NCBI GenBank assembly: GCA_031987425.1
Contig: DALZZL010000002.1
Span: forward strand, 5,589 to 69,588
Length of the DNA stretch: 64,000 nt
Source: Stenotrophomonas_A sp002429615
GTDB taxonomy: Bacteria; Pseudomonadota; Gammaproteobacteria; Xanthomonadales; Xanthomonadaceae
Reading direction: 5' to 3'
Position numbers and translations under genes: made by a program. Shown here one piece after another: positions 43,221-51,619 of this stretch. Below the pieces are notes generated by a model, which saw only the letters and a program-made list of their open reading frames with translations, was not told where the DNA came from and searched no databases. Numbering within the stretch: position 1 is the stretch's first letter; every line of letters starts with the position of its first letter.

Positions 43221-44153
43221 TCATTGGGACGGTGCCGCGTCCAGCGCCGGTGCGATCGGCGGATACGGATAGGGGACGGCTGGCCCCGCATGCAGTCCGG
43301 CGCGCCAGTGCGCCAGCGCGGCGCCGATGTGCTTGCCCTGCGACAGCTGCGGCAGCGATGGCAGCTCGCCTTCGGCCCGCTCGCGTTCGGTGATCGCCGC
43401 GCTGGCCATCCGATACGCCTCGGCGAAATCGTCCGTCTGGTTCATCGCATCGATCAGCCAGGCCTGGCCGAAATAAGTGGCGTTGGAGGTGTTGCCGCAA
43501 CCGAACGAGGGCCGATCGGCGCGCGCGGCGGTGATCACCAGCGTGTCGGGCGAGCGCAGCCTGGGGATGAAGCCGCCCGAGTAGCAGGCGGACAGCACGA
43601 TCACCCGGTGCTTGATGCCCGCATCGTCCAAGGCCTGGCGCAGGTCTTCCGGCGTGATGTAGTCGTAGCCATCCGGGCCGGCATCCACGTACAGCGCATG
43701 ATCCTCGGTGCCGTGGGTGGAGACGAACAGCAGCAGGATGTCCTCGTCGCGGTCCATCAGCGCGCCGATGCGCGCCAGGCCGTCATAGAGGTTGTCGTAG
43801 GTCGCCAGGGGGGCGTAACGGCGCTCGCCGAGGTTGTCGGGGCCATTGACCAGCGCCAGGGCATGGCCGGCACCCTCGAAGCGGCGACTGGCCAGCGTCC
43901 GCAGATACAGCACTTCGTTGCGGAACACCGGGTCGGTGGCGTCGCCGGCGAAGCCGAGTACATACAGGTCACTGATGCCCGGCCGTTGCGGGCCAAGCGC
44001 GGCCAGCGCCGCGGCGAGCTGGGCCTGGTCGCGCGGGTCAGGCGCGACAACCGTCGTCGCGTCCTCGGTCGACGCCGCCGCGCCGGGCAGCAGTACGGCC
44101 GGGGCGAGCGCGAACAGGAGGACCAGCAGGTGGCGGAATGGCACCAGGCGCAT
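43221..44153 (-). CDS. Exported C13 (legumain/caspase-like) cysteine peptidase
   Basis: 310 residues. Signal peptide about 1-27 (HLLVLLFALAPAVLLPGAAA). The clan CD fold shows ISDLYVLGFAGDATDPVF, the catalytic His147 in LLFVSTHGTE and catalytic Cys190 in VIVLSACYSGGF, which is the peptidase C13 pattern. The N-terminal helical part carries YAPLATYDNLYDGL. Expected in the periplasm or outside the cell, with Asn- or Asp-directed cleavage by family. It follows mtnC by 59 nt and may ride on that operon. ATG 44153 is preferred over the upstream Pro/Ser-rich extension. Confidence 0.85.
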   Translation of the reverse strand: MRLVPFRHLLVLLFALAPAVLLPGAAASTEDATTVVAPDPRDQAQLAAALAALGPQRPGISDLYVLGFAGDATDPVFRNEVLYLRTLASRRFEGAGHALALVNGPDNLGERRYAPLATYDNLYDGLARIGALMDRDEDILLLFVSTHGTEDHALYVDAGPDGYDYITPEDLRQALDDAGIKHRVIVLSACYSGGFIPRLRSPDTLVITAARADRPSFGCGNTSNATYFGQAWLIDAMNQTDDFAEAYRMASAAITERERAEGELPSLPQLSQGKHIGAALAHWRAGLHAGPAVPYPYPPIAPALDAAPSQ

Positions 44154-44212
44154 GCAGGGAGGGGCAGCGGAAGAGGCGCCGCCAGTGCCCGAAGGCGCCG
44201 GCGGCGATGGCA

Positions 44213-44914
44213 TCAGGCGAAGACGATCTGGTCGAACGCTTCCACGCGCTGGTGCTTGCCCACTTCCAGGCCGCTGCGCGGCGTGGGGTAGTCGCTGAGG
44301 CGGTCGAGCAGGGCGGTGTGCATGCCGGCGCGGCCGGCTGCGTCGAGTTCCTCGACCACGTCGGACAGGAACAGGATCTGCGGCGCCGGCAGGCCGATGC
44401 TCTCGGCGATCTTGCGGTAGCTGTTGCTCTCGCGCTTCGGCCCGACCTGGGTGTCGAACCAGCCGGAGATCAGCCCGGTGAGGTCGCCCGCATCGCTATG
44501 CGCGAAGAACAGCTTCTGCGCCGGCACCGAGCCGGACGAGTACACGTACAGCGGAATGCCGGCGTCATGCCAGGCGCGCAGCAGGCGTGCGGCATCGGGG
44601 TAGATGTGCGCGGTGAAGTCGGCATCGCGATAGCCGGCTTCCCAGATCATGCCCTCCAGCGCCTTCAGCGCGGTGGTCTTGCGGTCCTCGTCGATCCACT
44701 GCTGCAGGGTCAGCACCAGCTTGTCGTCGGGCGCTTCCTCGCCGAGTTCGTCGGCCACCTGGTTGAGCCAGTGCCGCACCTGCGGGTGGCCGCCATGCTC
44801 GCGCACGAATTTCGGCAGCTCGCGCCGCGCATAGGGAAACAACACGTCCTTGACGAACGAGATGCTGCTGGTGGTGCCTTCGATATCGGTGAGGATCGCC
44901 TGCGGTTGGGTCAT
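44213..44914 (-). CDS. mtnC: Acireductone synthase (enolase-phosphatase E1)
   Basis: 233 residues, HAD-superfamily. ILTDIEGTTSSISFVKDVLFPYA (the Asp nucleophile region of MtnC), YSSGSVPAQKLFF, and the KRESNSYRKIA and LFLSDVVEELDAA motifs. Converts diketo-methylthiopentyl phosphate to acireductone in methionine salvage. Start 2 nt after mtnD. Confidence 0.96.
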   Translation of the reverse strand: MTQPQAILTDIEGTTSSISFVKDVLFPYARRELPKFVREHGGHPQVRHWLNQVADELGEEAPDDKLVLTLQQWIDEDRKTTALKALEGMIWEAGYRDADFTAHIYPDAARLLRAWHDAGIPLYVYSSGSVPAQKLFFAHSDAGDLTGLISGWFDTQVGPKRESNSYRKIAESIGLPAPQILFLSDVVEELDAAGRAGMHTALLDRLSDYPTPRSGLEVGKHQRVEAFDQIVFA

Positions 44915-44916
44915 CG

Positions 44917-45477
44917 TCAGCTCGCCTTTCTCTCGGGTTGGTAGCGGGGGAACTGTCGTGCGATGTCGGTGCCGGTAAAGTGCCCCACCCAGCCGTCCGG
45001 CTCGGTGAAGAAGCGGATCGCCACGAAATACGGCTCGGCGCCCATGTCGAACCAGTGCAGGGCGCCGTCGGGCACGGCGATCAGGTCGTCCTTGACGCAT
45101 TCGATCTCGTAGACCTTCCCCTCGACATGCAGGGTGAACAGGCCCGAGCCGGCGACGAAGAAACGCACCTCGTCTTCCTTGTGGAAGTGCTCGTCGAGGA
45201 ACTTGGCGCGCATTTCCTCGCGCTTGGGGTTGTCCGGGGCGATGGAGACCACGTCCACGGTCTTGAAGCCGCGCTCGGCGACGAGGCGGTCGATGTCGGC
45301 GCGGTAGGCGGACATCACTTCCTCGGGCGAGGCGCCCGGGGCAATGGCCTGGTTGGCCTGCCAGCGCTCGAACACCACGCCGATCGGCTTCAGCGCATCG
45401 GCGATCTTCTCGCCGTCCTGGCTGTCGAACAGCGGGGTGTCGGGGTTGTTCTCTTCGAAAATGCGGAGTCTGCTCAT
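44917..45477 (-). CDS. mtnD: Acireductone dioxygenase
   Basis: 186 residues, cupin. Metal ligands H97, H99 and E103 (DEHFHKEDEVRF) and a further His in GALHWFDMG. With Fe it produces the methionine precursor KMTB; with Ni it diverts to methylthiopropionate, formate and CO. ATG 45477 begins SRLRIFEENN. Between mtnB and mtnC in a salvage operon. Confidence 0.96.
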   Translation of the reverse strand: MSRLRIFEENNPDTPLFDSQDGEKIADALKPIGVVFERWQANQAIAPGASPEEVMSAYRADIDRLVAERGFKTVDVVSIAPDNPKREEMRAKFLDEHFHKEDEVRFFVAGSGLFTLHVEGKVYEIECVKDDLIAVPDGALHWFDMGAEPYFVAIRFFTEPDGWVGHFTGTDIARQFPRYQPERKAS

Positions 45478-45511
45478 GGCGGCGGCGATGCAGGGGAGGG
45501 GGAAGGGCGGA

Positions 45512-46159
45512 TCAGAGGGTAACGCGCAGCTTGCGCAGCTCCAGCTCGCAGTGCAGCAGGAACTCGAAGGCCTCCAGGTGGCGGCGCGCCTCGGCCATGT
45601 TGCGGCCCCAGGCGTACAAGCCATGGCCATCGATGAGATACCCCCACATGCACTGCTTGTCCAGCAGCGCGTCCACCTGGGCGGCCAGCACGTTCATGTC
45701 CTGGGTATTGGCGAACACCGGCACTTCGATCGCCATCTCGTGGGTGGTGTTGCCCTCGAAGGCCTTGAGCAGCTCGTAGCCTTCCAGATGGATCTGGCCC
45801 TGGCCGGCGAACAGGCGCGAGGCGATGGTCTGCACCGGCGAGTGCGTGTGCAGCACGCAGCCGATCTCCGGGTAGCGCCGGTACAGCTGGGTATGCAGCA
45901 GGGTCTCGGCGGAGGGACGCAGCTGGCGGCCGACCGGGCGGCCGTCGAAGTCCACCACCATGATGTCGTCTTCCACCAGCCGGCCCTTGTCGCGGCCGGA
46001 CACGGTGATCGCCGCGTGCTGGTCGTCCAGGCGGTGGGAGAAGTTGCTGCTGGTGGCGGGCGTCCAGCCGGCCTGGGCCAGCTCGCGGACATTGCCGATC
46101 AGCAGCTGCGCCAGGTCATGCAGGCGCGCGGTGCTGTAGGGGACGGTGGTCTGGTTCAT
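45512..46159 (-). CDS. mtnB: Methylthioribulose-1-phosphate dehydratase
   Basis: 215 residues, class II aldolase fold. TSSNFSHRL, the zinc-binding VLHTHSPVQT and LIDGHGLYAWGR, and a catalytic Glu region HLEGYELLKA. First gene of mtnB-D-C. GTG at 46165 is an alternative start. No mtnA is present in the window, so the isomerase step must be encoded elsewhere. Confidence 0.95.
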   Translation of the reverse strand: MNQTTVPYSTARLHDLAQLLIGNVRELAQAGWTPATSSNFSHRLDDQHAAITVSGRDKGRLVEDDIMVVDFDGRPVGRQLRPSAETLLHTQLYRRYPEIGCVLHTHSPVQTIASRLFAGQGQIHLEGYELLKAFEGNTTHEMAIEVPVFANTQDMNVLAAQVDALLDKQCMWGYLIDGHGLYAWGRNMAEARRHLEAFEFLLHCELELRKLRVTL

Positions 46160-46284
46160 GGCCACATTCTAGGGCTTTCATCGCGATGCGCGCGATGCGA
46201 CCCAAACCCCCCCGCGCCGGTCGCCGCCCCCGCGCGGGAGGCGCGCCCCCTCTGTTAAGGGGACGCGGGCCGGCGGACGCTGGC

Positions 46285-47709
46285 TTACCCCCGCAGGCGG
46301 CTGTGGCGGAAGCCGTAGGCGAAGTAGATCGCGAAGCCGCCGACGGTCCAGAAGGCCATCAGCATCCAGTTGTGCGCGGTCATCGCCGAGAGCAGCAGCA
46401 GGCAGCTCAGCACGCCCAGCGTGCAGATCGGCCACGCGAACGGGATCCTGAAAGGACGCGGGAGGTCCGGCTGGGTGCGGCGCAGGATCAGCACGCCGGC
46501 GCAGACCGCGGCGAAGGCGATCAGCGTGCCCATCGAAGTCAGCTCGCCGAGCACATCCAGCGGGAACAGCGCCGCCAGCAGGGCGATGCCGACGCCGGTG
46601 ATCACGGTGTTGATGTGCGGGGTGCGGTACTTCGGATGGATGCGGGTGAACACCTCAGGCAGCAGGCCGTCGCGCGCCATGATCATGAAGATGCGCGGCT
46701 GGCCGATGATCATCACCAGCACCACCGAGGACAGGCCGATCAGCGCGCCGACCTCCACCACCACGCGCAGCCAGGCCAGTTCCGGGTGCGCGGCCACCGC
46801 GGTCACCACCGGCTCGTCGGTGCCGAGCAGGGTGTAGGGCACCAGGCCGGTCATCACCGCGGCCATGGCGATGTACAGCACGGTGCAGATCACCAGCGAG
46901 AGCAGCATGCCGATCGGCATGTCGCGCTGCGGGCGGTGCGATTCCTGCGCCGCCACCGACACCGCCTCGAAGCCGATGTAGGCGAAGAACACCATCGAGG
47001 CGCCACGCAGCACGCCTTCCCAGCCGTACTTGCCCGGACCTTCGTTGGCCGGGATGAACGGGTGCCAGTTCTCCGGGTTCACGTACTTCCAGCCGACCAC
47101 GATGACCAGCACGATCAGGCCGCTCTTCAGCAGCACCATCGCCATGTTCATCGCCGAGGACTTGCGGATGCCGACGTAGCACAGCCAGGTCAGCAGCAGG
47201 GTGATGCCGGCCGCTGGCAGGTTGGCGATCGCGCCGGTGGGGCGCAGCTGCGCATCCAGCGGGGCGTTCACCAGCGCGGCGGGCAGCACGATGTCGAAGT
47301 GTTCGAGCAGGCTGAGGAAATAGCCGGTCCAGCTCACCGCCACCGCCGAGGCGGAGACGCCGTATTCGAGCACCAGCATCCAGCCGATGAACCACGCCGC
47401 CAGTTCGCCGAAGGTGGCGTAGGTGTAGGTGTAGGCGCTGCCGGAGACCGGCACCATCGCCGCGAACTCGGCGTAGGCCATCGCGCAGAAGGCGCAGCAG
47501 ATCGCGGCGAGCAGGAACGAGAGCATGATCGCCGGTCCCGCGTGGTTGGCCGCCGCGGTGCCGGTGATGACGAAGATGCCGCCACCGATCACCGCGCCGA
47601 TGCCCAGCGCGGTCAGGCCCCACGGGCCGAGCGCACGGGTCAGGCCCAGTCCGCCGGCATCGGCGTGGCTGGCGTGGGGATGTTTGGTGGCCCAGAGTTG
47701 CTTGAACAT
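46285..47709 (-). CDS. APC-superfamily amino acid permease (CAT-like), paralogue 1
   Basis: 474 residues, about 12 membrane helices. ALGIGAVIGGGIFVITGTAA is the APC substrate/ion site in helix 1; YAEFAAMVPVSGSAYTY, FFAYIGFEAV and GQPRIFMIMARDGLLP follow. The pattern is that of bacterial cationic amino-acid transporter-like permeases. Highly similar to the next upstream gene. ATG 47709. Substrate not determined. Confidence 0.9.
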   Translation of the reverse strand: MFKQLWATKHPHASHADAGGLGLTRALGPWGLTALGIGAVIGGGIFVITGTAAANHAGPAIMLSFLLAAICCAFCAMAYAEFAAMVPVSGSAYTYTYATFGELAAWFIGWMLVLEYGVSASAVAVSWTGYFLSLLEHFDIVLPAALVNAPLDAQLRPTGAIANLPAAGITLLLTWLCYVGIRKSSAMNMAMVLLKSGLIVLVIVVGWKYVNPENWHPFIPANEGPGKYGWEGVLRGASMVFFAYIGFEAVSVAAQESHRPQRDMPIGMLLSLVICTVLYIAMAAVMTGLVPYTLLGTDEPVVTAVAAHPELAWLRVVVEVGALIGLSSVVLVMIIGQPRIFMIMARDGLLPEVFTRIHPKYRTPHINTVITGVGIALLAALFPLDVLGELTSMGTLIAFAAVCAGVLILRRTQPDLPRPFRIPFAWPICTLGVLSCLLLLSAMTAHNWMLMAFWTVGGFAIYFAYGFRHSRLRG

Positions 47710-47734
47710 GAAAGGCGTTCCGGTGGGGTCGGGC

Positions 47735-47766
47735 AAAAGGCGAAGCCGGCGCGGGCGCCGGCTTCG
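47735..47766 (-). terminator. Terminator between the two permease genes
   Basis: Minus strand: 12-bp GC stem (47755-47766 with 47741-47752), tiny loop, then TTTT. It sits between tandem paralogues, so expression of the downstream permease requires its own promoter or read-through. Confidence 0.75.
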
Positions 47767-47773
47767 GATCGGA

Positions 47774-49246
47774 TCAGGCCTGCTTGGCCAGGCGGCTATG
47801 ACGCATGCCGTAGAAGAAGTAGATGCACAGGCCGATCAGGGTCCAGCCCACGAACACCTTCCAGTGTTCCTGGAAGGCCTGCAGGAACAGGCCGACGCAG
47901 GCCAGCGCGCCCAGCGGGCACACCACCCACACCCACGGCACGCGGAACGGACGCGGAATTTCCGGGCGCGTATAACGCAGCACCAGCACGCCGACGCAGA
48001 CCGTCGCGAAGGCCAGCAGCGTGCCCATCGAGACCAGCTCGCCCAGCACCTTCAGCGGGATCAGGCCGGCGAGCGCCGCCGCCACCACGCCGACGATGAG
48101 GGTGCCGACGTAGGGCGTGTGGAAACGCTTGTGAACGCGGCCGAGCAGCGGCGGCAGCAGGCCATCGCGCGACATGGTGTAGAAGATGCGCGGCTGCGCC
48201 ATCAGCATCACCAGCACCACCGAGGACAGGCCGGCGATGGCGCCGATTTCCACCGCGGTCTTCAGCCAGGCCAGCTGCGGATACTGTTCCAGGGCGGTGG
48301 CCACCGGCTTGGCGGTGCCCAGCTCGGTGTACGGCAGCAGGCCGGTCAGCACCGCGCAGACGATGATGTAGATCACCGTGCATACCGCCAGCGAGCCGAG
48401 GATGCCGATCGGCATGTTCTTCTGCGGATCCTTGGTCTCGCCTGCCGAGGTGGAGACCGCATCGAAGCCGATGTAGGCGAAGAACACGATCGACGCGGCG
48501 CGGAAGATGCCGCTCCAGCCGAACACGCCCGGCGCGGTGTTCTCGGGGATGAACGGGTGCCAGTTGGCCGGGTTCACGTAGGACCAGGCGAAACCGACGA
48601 ACAGGCAGATCACCACGATCTTGATCGCCACCACGATGCCGTTGACGAAGGCCGACTGGGTGATGCCCACGTAGCACAGCGCGCTGACCGCCGCGACGAT
48701 CAGCACCGCCGGCAGGTTGATGATGGCGCCGGAGGCGATGAAGGCGTGGCCGGTCCAGTCCAGCGGCGCGTTGGCCAGTTCGGCGGGGAAGGGCAGGCCC
48801 AGCGTCGTGGTGATGAAGCTCACCAGGTAGGCCGACCAGCCCACCGCCACGCTGGAGCCGGCGAACAGGTACTCCAGCACCAGGCACCAGCCGATGAACC
48901 AGGCCATGCCCTCGCCGAGGGTCGCGTAGGAATACGAATAGGCGCTGCCGGAGACTGGCATCATCGCCGCGAACTCGGCGTAGCACAGGCCGGCCAGGGC
49001 GCAGGCGATGCCGGCGATCACGAACGACAGCACCACCGCCGGGCCGGCGTGGCCCGCCGCCGCCTGGCCGGTCATCACGAAGATGCCCGCGCCGATCACC
49101 GCGCCGATGCCGAGCATGACCAGGTGGCGGGCGGTGAGGGTGCGCTTGAGGGTGGCTTCGCCCTCCAGGCTGCCTTCGAACGGCTCGCCGGCATCGACGT
49201 GGCCGGCGGGCTCGACCGGTTTGACCCTCAACAGTGACTTCAGCAT
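47774..49246 (-). CDS. APC-superfamily amino acid permease (CAT-like), paralogue 2
   Basis: 490 residues, about 12 membrane helices. LGIGAVIGAGIFVMTGQAAA, YAEFAAMMPVSGSAYSYSY, FFAYIGFDAVST, AQPRIFYTMSRDGLLPPLL. Alignable along its whole length with the adjacent permease (for example VNPANWHPFIPENTAPGVFG against VNPENWHPFIPANEGPGKYG), so a tandem duplication. A longer N-terminus (about 35 residues) sets it apart. Confidence 0.9.
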   Translation of the reverse strand: MLKSLLRVKPVEPAGHVDAGEPFEGSLEGEATLKRTLTARHLVMLGIGAVIGAGIFVMTGQAAAGHAGPAVVLSFVIAGIACALAGLCYAEFAAMMPVSGSAYSYSYATLGEGMAWFIGWCLVLEYLFAGSSVAVGWSAYLVSFITTTLGLPFPAELANAPLDWTGHAFIASGAIINLPAVLIVAAVSALCYVGITQSAFVNGIVVAIKIVVICLFVGFAWSYVNPANWHPFIPENTAPGVFGWSGIFRAASIVFFAYIGFDAVSTSAGETKDPQKNMPIGILGSLAVCTVIYIIVCAVLTGLLPYTELGTAKPVATALEQYPQLAWLKTAVEIGAIAGLSSVVLVMLMAQPRIFYTMSRDGLLPPLLGRVHKRFHTPYVGTLIVGVVAAALAGLIPLKVLGELVSMGTLLAFATVCVGVLVLRYTRPEIPRPFRVPWVWVVCPLGALACVGLFLQAFQEHWKVFVGWTLIGLCIYFFYGMRHSRLAKQA

Positions 49247-49428
49247 GCGGTTGCTTCCCGGGAAATGGAGTACGGGGCGCGGCCGGTTGGCCGTGCCCTT
49301 CTGGGGCTGTGGGGGTTCCGGCCAGGCCGGAAGGTGGCCCGTACCTTAGCCAAAGCTGAAGCCAGACCACAAGCGCACTGCAACATCGGCGGGGGATAAT
49401 CCCGACTCTTTTTCGCCCGAAGCCTGAT

Positions 49429-49980
49429 ATGACGCCAGATCGCTCGCCGATGCTCCGCCAGCAATTCCATGACTATGCCCAGCGCTGGCCGGGGCAGGCC
49501 GAGGTGGCCGCGCAGTTCCTGGCGCTGCTGGACGATGCGGTGGACCCGTTCGTGCGCGAGCGCCTGGCCGGGCACTTCACCGGCTCGGCGTGGCTGGTCG
49601 ATGCGACCGGGCAGCGGGTGCTGCTGACCCACCACCGCAAGCTGCAGCGCTGGCTGCAGCTGGGCGGGCATGCGGACGGTGACCGCGATCTGGCCCGGGT
49701 GGCGCTGCGCGAGGCGGAGGAGGAATCCGGCCTGGGCGGCCTGGTGCTGGCCGACGGCGACCTGTTCGACCTCGATCGCCATTGGATTCCTGAGCGCGGC
49801 GAGGTGCCAGGGCACTGGCATTACGACGCCCGCTACGTGGTGCGGGCGACGGGGTCGGAGGATTTCGTGGTCAGCGAGGAATCGCTGGCGCTGGCGTGGC
49901 GGCCGGTGGCCGAGCTGCTGGAGGACCCGCAGTCGGATGAATCGATGCGGCGCATGGCGGAGAAGTGGCTGGCGCGTTGA
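49429..49980 (+). CDS. NUDIX hydrolase
   Basis: 183 residues. The Nudix box is GGHADGDRDLARVALREAEE then ESGL, with the REAEEESG metal-binding core intact. The N-terminal extension (about 50 residues) and the HYDARYVVRATG block resemble the family that acts on small nucleoside diphosphate derivatives. Substrate unknown. ATG 49429; a second in-frame ATG lies seven codons on. Confidence 0.87.
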   Translation: MTPDRSPMLRQQFHDYAQRWPGQAEVAAQFLALLDDAVDPFVRERLAGHFTGSAWLVDATGQRVLLTHHRKLQRWLQLGGHADGDRDLARVALREAEEESGLGGLVLADGDLFDLDRHWIPERGEVPGHWHYDARYVVRATGSEDFVVSEESLALAWRPVAELLEDPQSDESMRRMAEKWLAR

Positions 49981-50030
49981 GTCGAAGCTAGCGGCACCAA
50001 GCTTCGCCGATCTGCCCGTCTAGCTTTTCT

Positions 50031-50092
50031 GTAGGAGCGGCTTCAGCCGCGACCGCGGGGTGTTCGGTGGTCGCGGCTGAAGCCGCTCCTAC
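50031..50092. repeat. REP inverted pair, copy 4
   Basis: Arms 50031-50053 and 50070-50092 are exact 23-bp inverted copies, spacer 16 bp, same sequence as copy 1. Located between the convergent NUDIX and serA genes. Confidence 0.9.
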
Positions 50093-50099
50093 AAAAAGC

Positions 50100-50163
50100 C
50101 AGCGCCCAAACGCAGCGCCCAACAATGCAGCACCCAAAGGCAGCGTCCAAAGGCAGCGCCACA
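50100..50163. repeat. Short imperfect tandem repeat
   Basis: About five degenerate 13-15 bp units of the type CAGCGCCCAAAGG, directly after REP copy 4 and ending about 20 bp before the serA stop. Non-coding. Confidence 0.6.
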
Positions 50164-50183
50164 GACGACCTCCCGGCCGCCGC

Positions 50184-51425
50184 TCAATACAGAATGCGCG
50201 TGCGCAGCGTGCCCGGAATCGCCGCCAGCTCGTCCTTGACCACCGCCGCCTGGCCTGCATCTGCGGTGATGTCGATCACCACGTAGCCCACCTTCGCATC
50301 GGTGCGCAGGAACTGGCCGTCGATGTTGACGTTGTGGCGCGAGAACAGCTCGTTGATCTGCGACAACACACCCGGCACGTTGCGGTGGATGTGCAGCAGG
50401 CGCAGGCTGTCGGCGTGTTCCGGCAGCGTGACCTCGGGGAAGTTCACCGCCGACAGTGTGCTGCCGTTGTCGCTGTAGCGCACCAGCTTGGCCGCCACCT
50501 CGATGCCGATGTTGTCCTGCGCCTCCAGCGTGCTGCCACCCACGTGCGGGGTCAGGATCACGTTGTCGTGCGCGGTCAGCGGCGACACGAATGCATCGCC
50601 GTTGCCCTTCGGCTCGACCGGGAACACGTCCACCGCCGCGCCGCCCAGATGGCCCTCGCGCAGCGCCGCGTCCAGCGCCTCGATGTCCACCACGGTGCCA
50701 CGCGAGGCATTGATGAGGTGCGCGCCGCGCTTCATCTTGGCGATCTGCGTGGCGCCGAACATGTTCTTCGTGGAGGCCAGCTCCGGCACGTGCAGGGTGA
50801 CCACGTCCGAATGGGCGAGCAGGTCGTCCAGGTCGGTGGCCGGGCGCGCATTGCCCAGCGAGAGCTTGGTCTCGATGTCATGGAACAGCACCTGCATGCC
50901 CAGCGCCTCGGCCAGCACGCCGACCTGCGTGCCGATGTGGCCATAACCGATGATGCCCAGCGTCTTGCCGCGGGTCTCGTGGCTGCCGGACGCGCTCTTG
51001 GACCAGCCGCCGCGGTGGCATTCGGCGTTCTTCTGCGGGATGCCGCGCAGCAGCAGGATCGCCTCGGCGATCACCAGCTCGGCCACGCTGCGGGTGTTGG
51101 AGTAGGGCGCGTTGAACACCGGGATGCCGGCCAGCTCGGCCGCTTCCAGGTCGACCTGGTTGGTGCCGATGCAGAAGCAGCCCACCGCGATCAGGCGCTT
51201 GGCCTCGGCCAGCACGTCGGCGGTGAGATGGGTGCGCGAGCGGATGCCGACGATGTGCGCCTCGGCGATGCGCGCCTTCAGCTCGTCCTCCGGCAGCGAC
51301 TTGGTGTGCACCTCGATCTGCGAATAGCCGGCGGCGCGGAACGTGTCCACCGCCGTCTGGCTGACGCCTTCGAGCAACAACACGCGGATGTCCTGCTTGG
51401 GGAACGAGGTCTTCTTCGGCGACAT
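50184..51425 (-). CDS. serA: D-3-phosphoglycerate dehydrogenase
   Basis: 413 residues, the E. coli-type enzyme with a C-terminal ACT domain. RVLLLEGVSQTAVDTF; NAPYSNTRSVAE; NAD site TLGIIGYGHIGTQVGVLAEA; INASRGTVVDIEAL; catalytic His in LTPHVGGSTLEAQ; ACT segment LLHIHRNVPGVLSQINELF. Oxidises 3-phosphoglycerate, the first step of serine synthesis. ATG 51425. Divergent from an FAD-dependent D-2-hydroxy-acid dehydrogenase. Confidence 0.96.
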   Translation of the reverse strand: MSPKKTSFPKQDIRVLLLEGVSQTAVDTFRAAGYSQIEVHTKSLPEDELKARIAEAHIVGIRSRTHLTADVLAEAKRLIAVGCFCIGTNQVDLEAAELAGIPVFNAPYSNTRSVAELVIAEAILLLRGIPQKNAECHRGGWSKSASGSHETRGKTLGIIGYGHIGTQVGVLAEALGMQVLFHDIETKLSLGNARPATDLDDLLAHSDVVTLHVPELASTKNMFGATQIAKMKRGAHLINASRGTVVDIEALDAALREGHLGGAAVDVFPVEPKGNGDAFVSPLTAHDNVILTPHVGGSTLEAQDNIGIEVAAKLVRYSDNGSTLSAVNFPEVTLPEHADSLRLLHIHRNVPGVLSQINELFSRHNVNIDGQFLRTDAKVGYVVIDITADAGQAAVVKDELAAIPGTLRTRILY

Positions 51426-51619
51426 GGCAACGGCGGCGGGCATGGAACGGGGCGGTCACTATGCCAGAGCGCGGCCCGCTTTGGTGCGCCGCCGCACGCC
51501 GCAAGCCCTTGTCGCGCAATGGTTTCAGCTGTATCGAAGCGCGTCGGTGCGTGCGGCTGGACGGCATCGCGCCGCACTGGCAGGCTGTCACGCTTTCTTT
51601 CCGTGTGCGCGCATCGCCG

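Noticed and set aside
46186..49237. Two long plus-strand frames opposite the permeases
   Set aside because: Both mirror transmembrane coding on the other strand and have no start signals or motifs.
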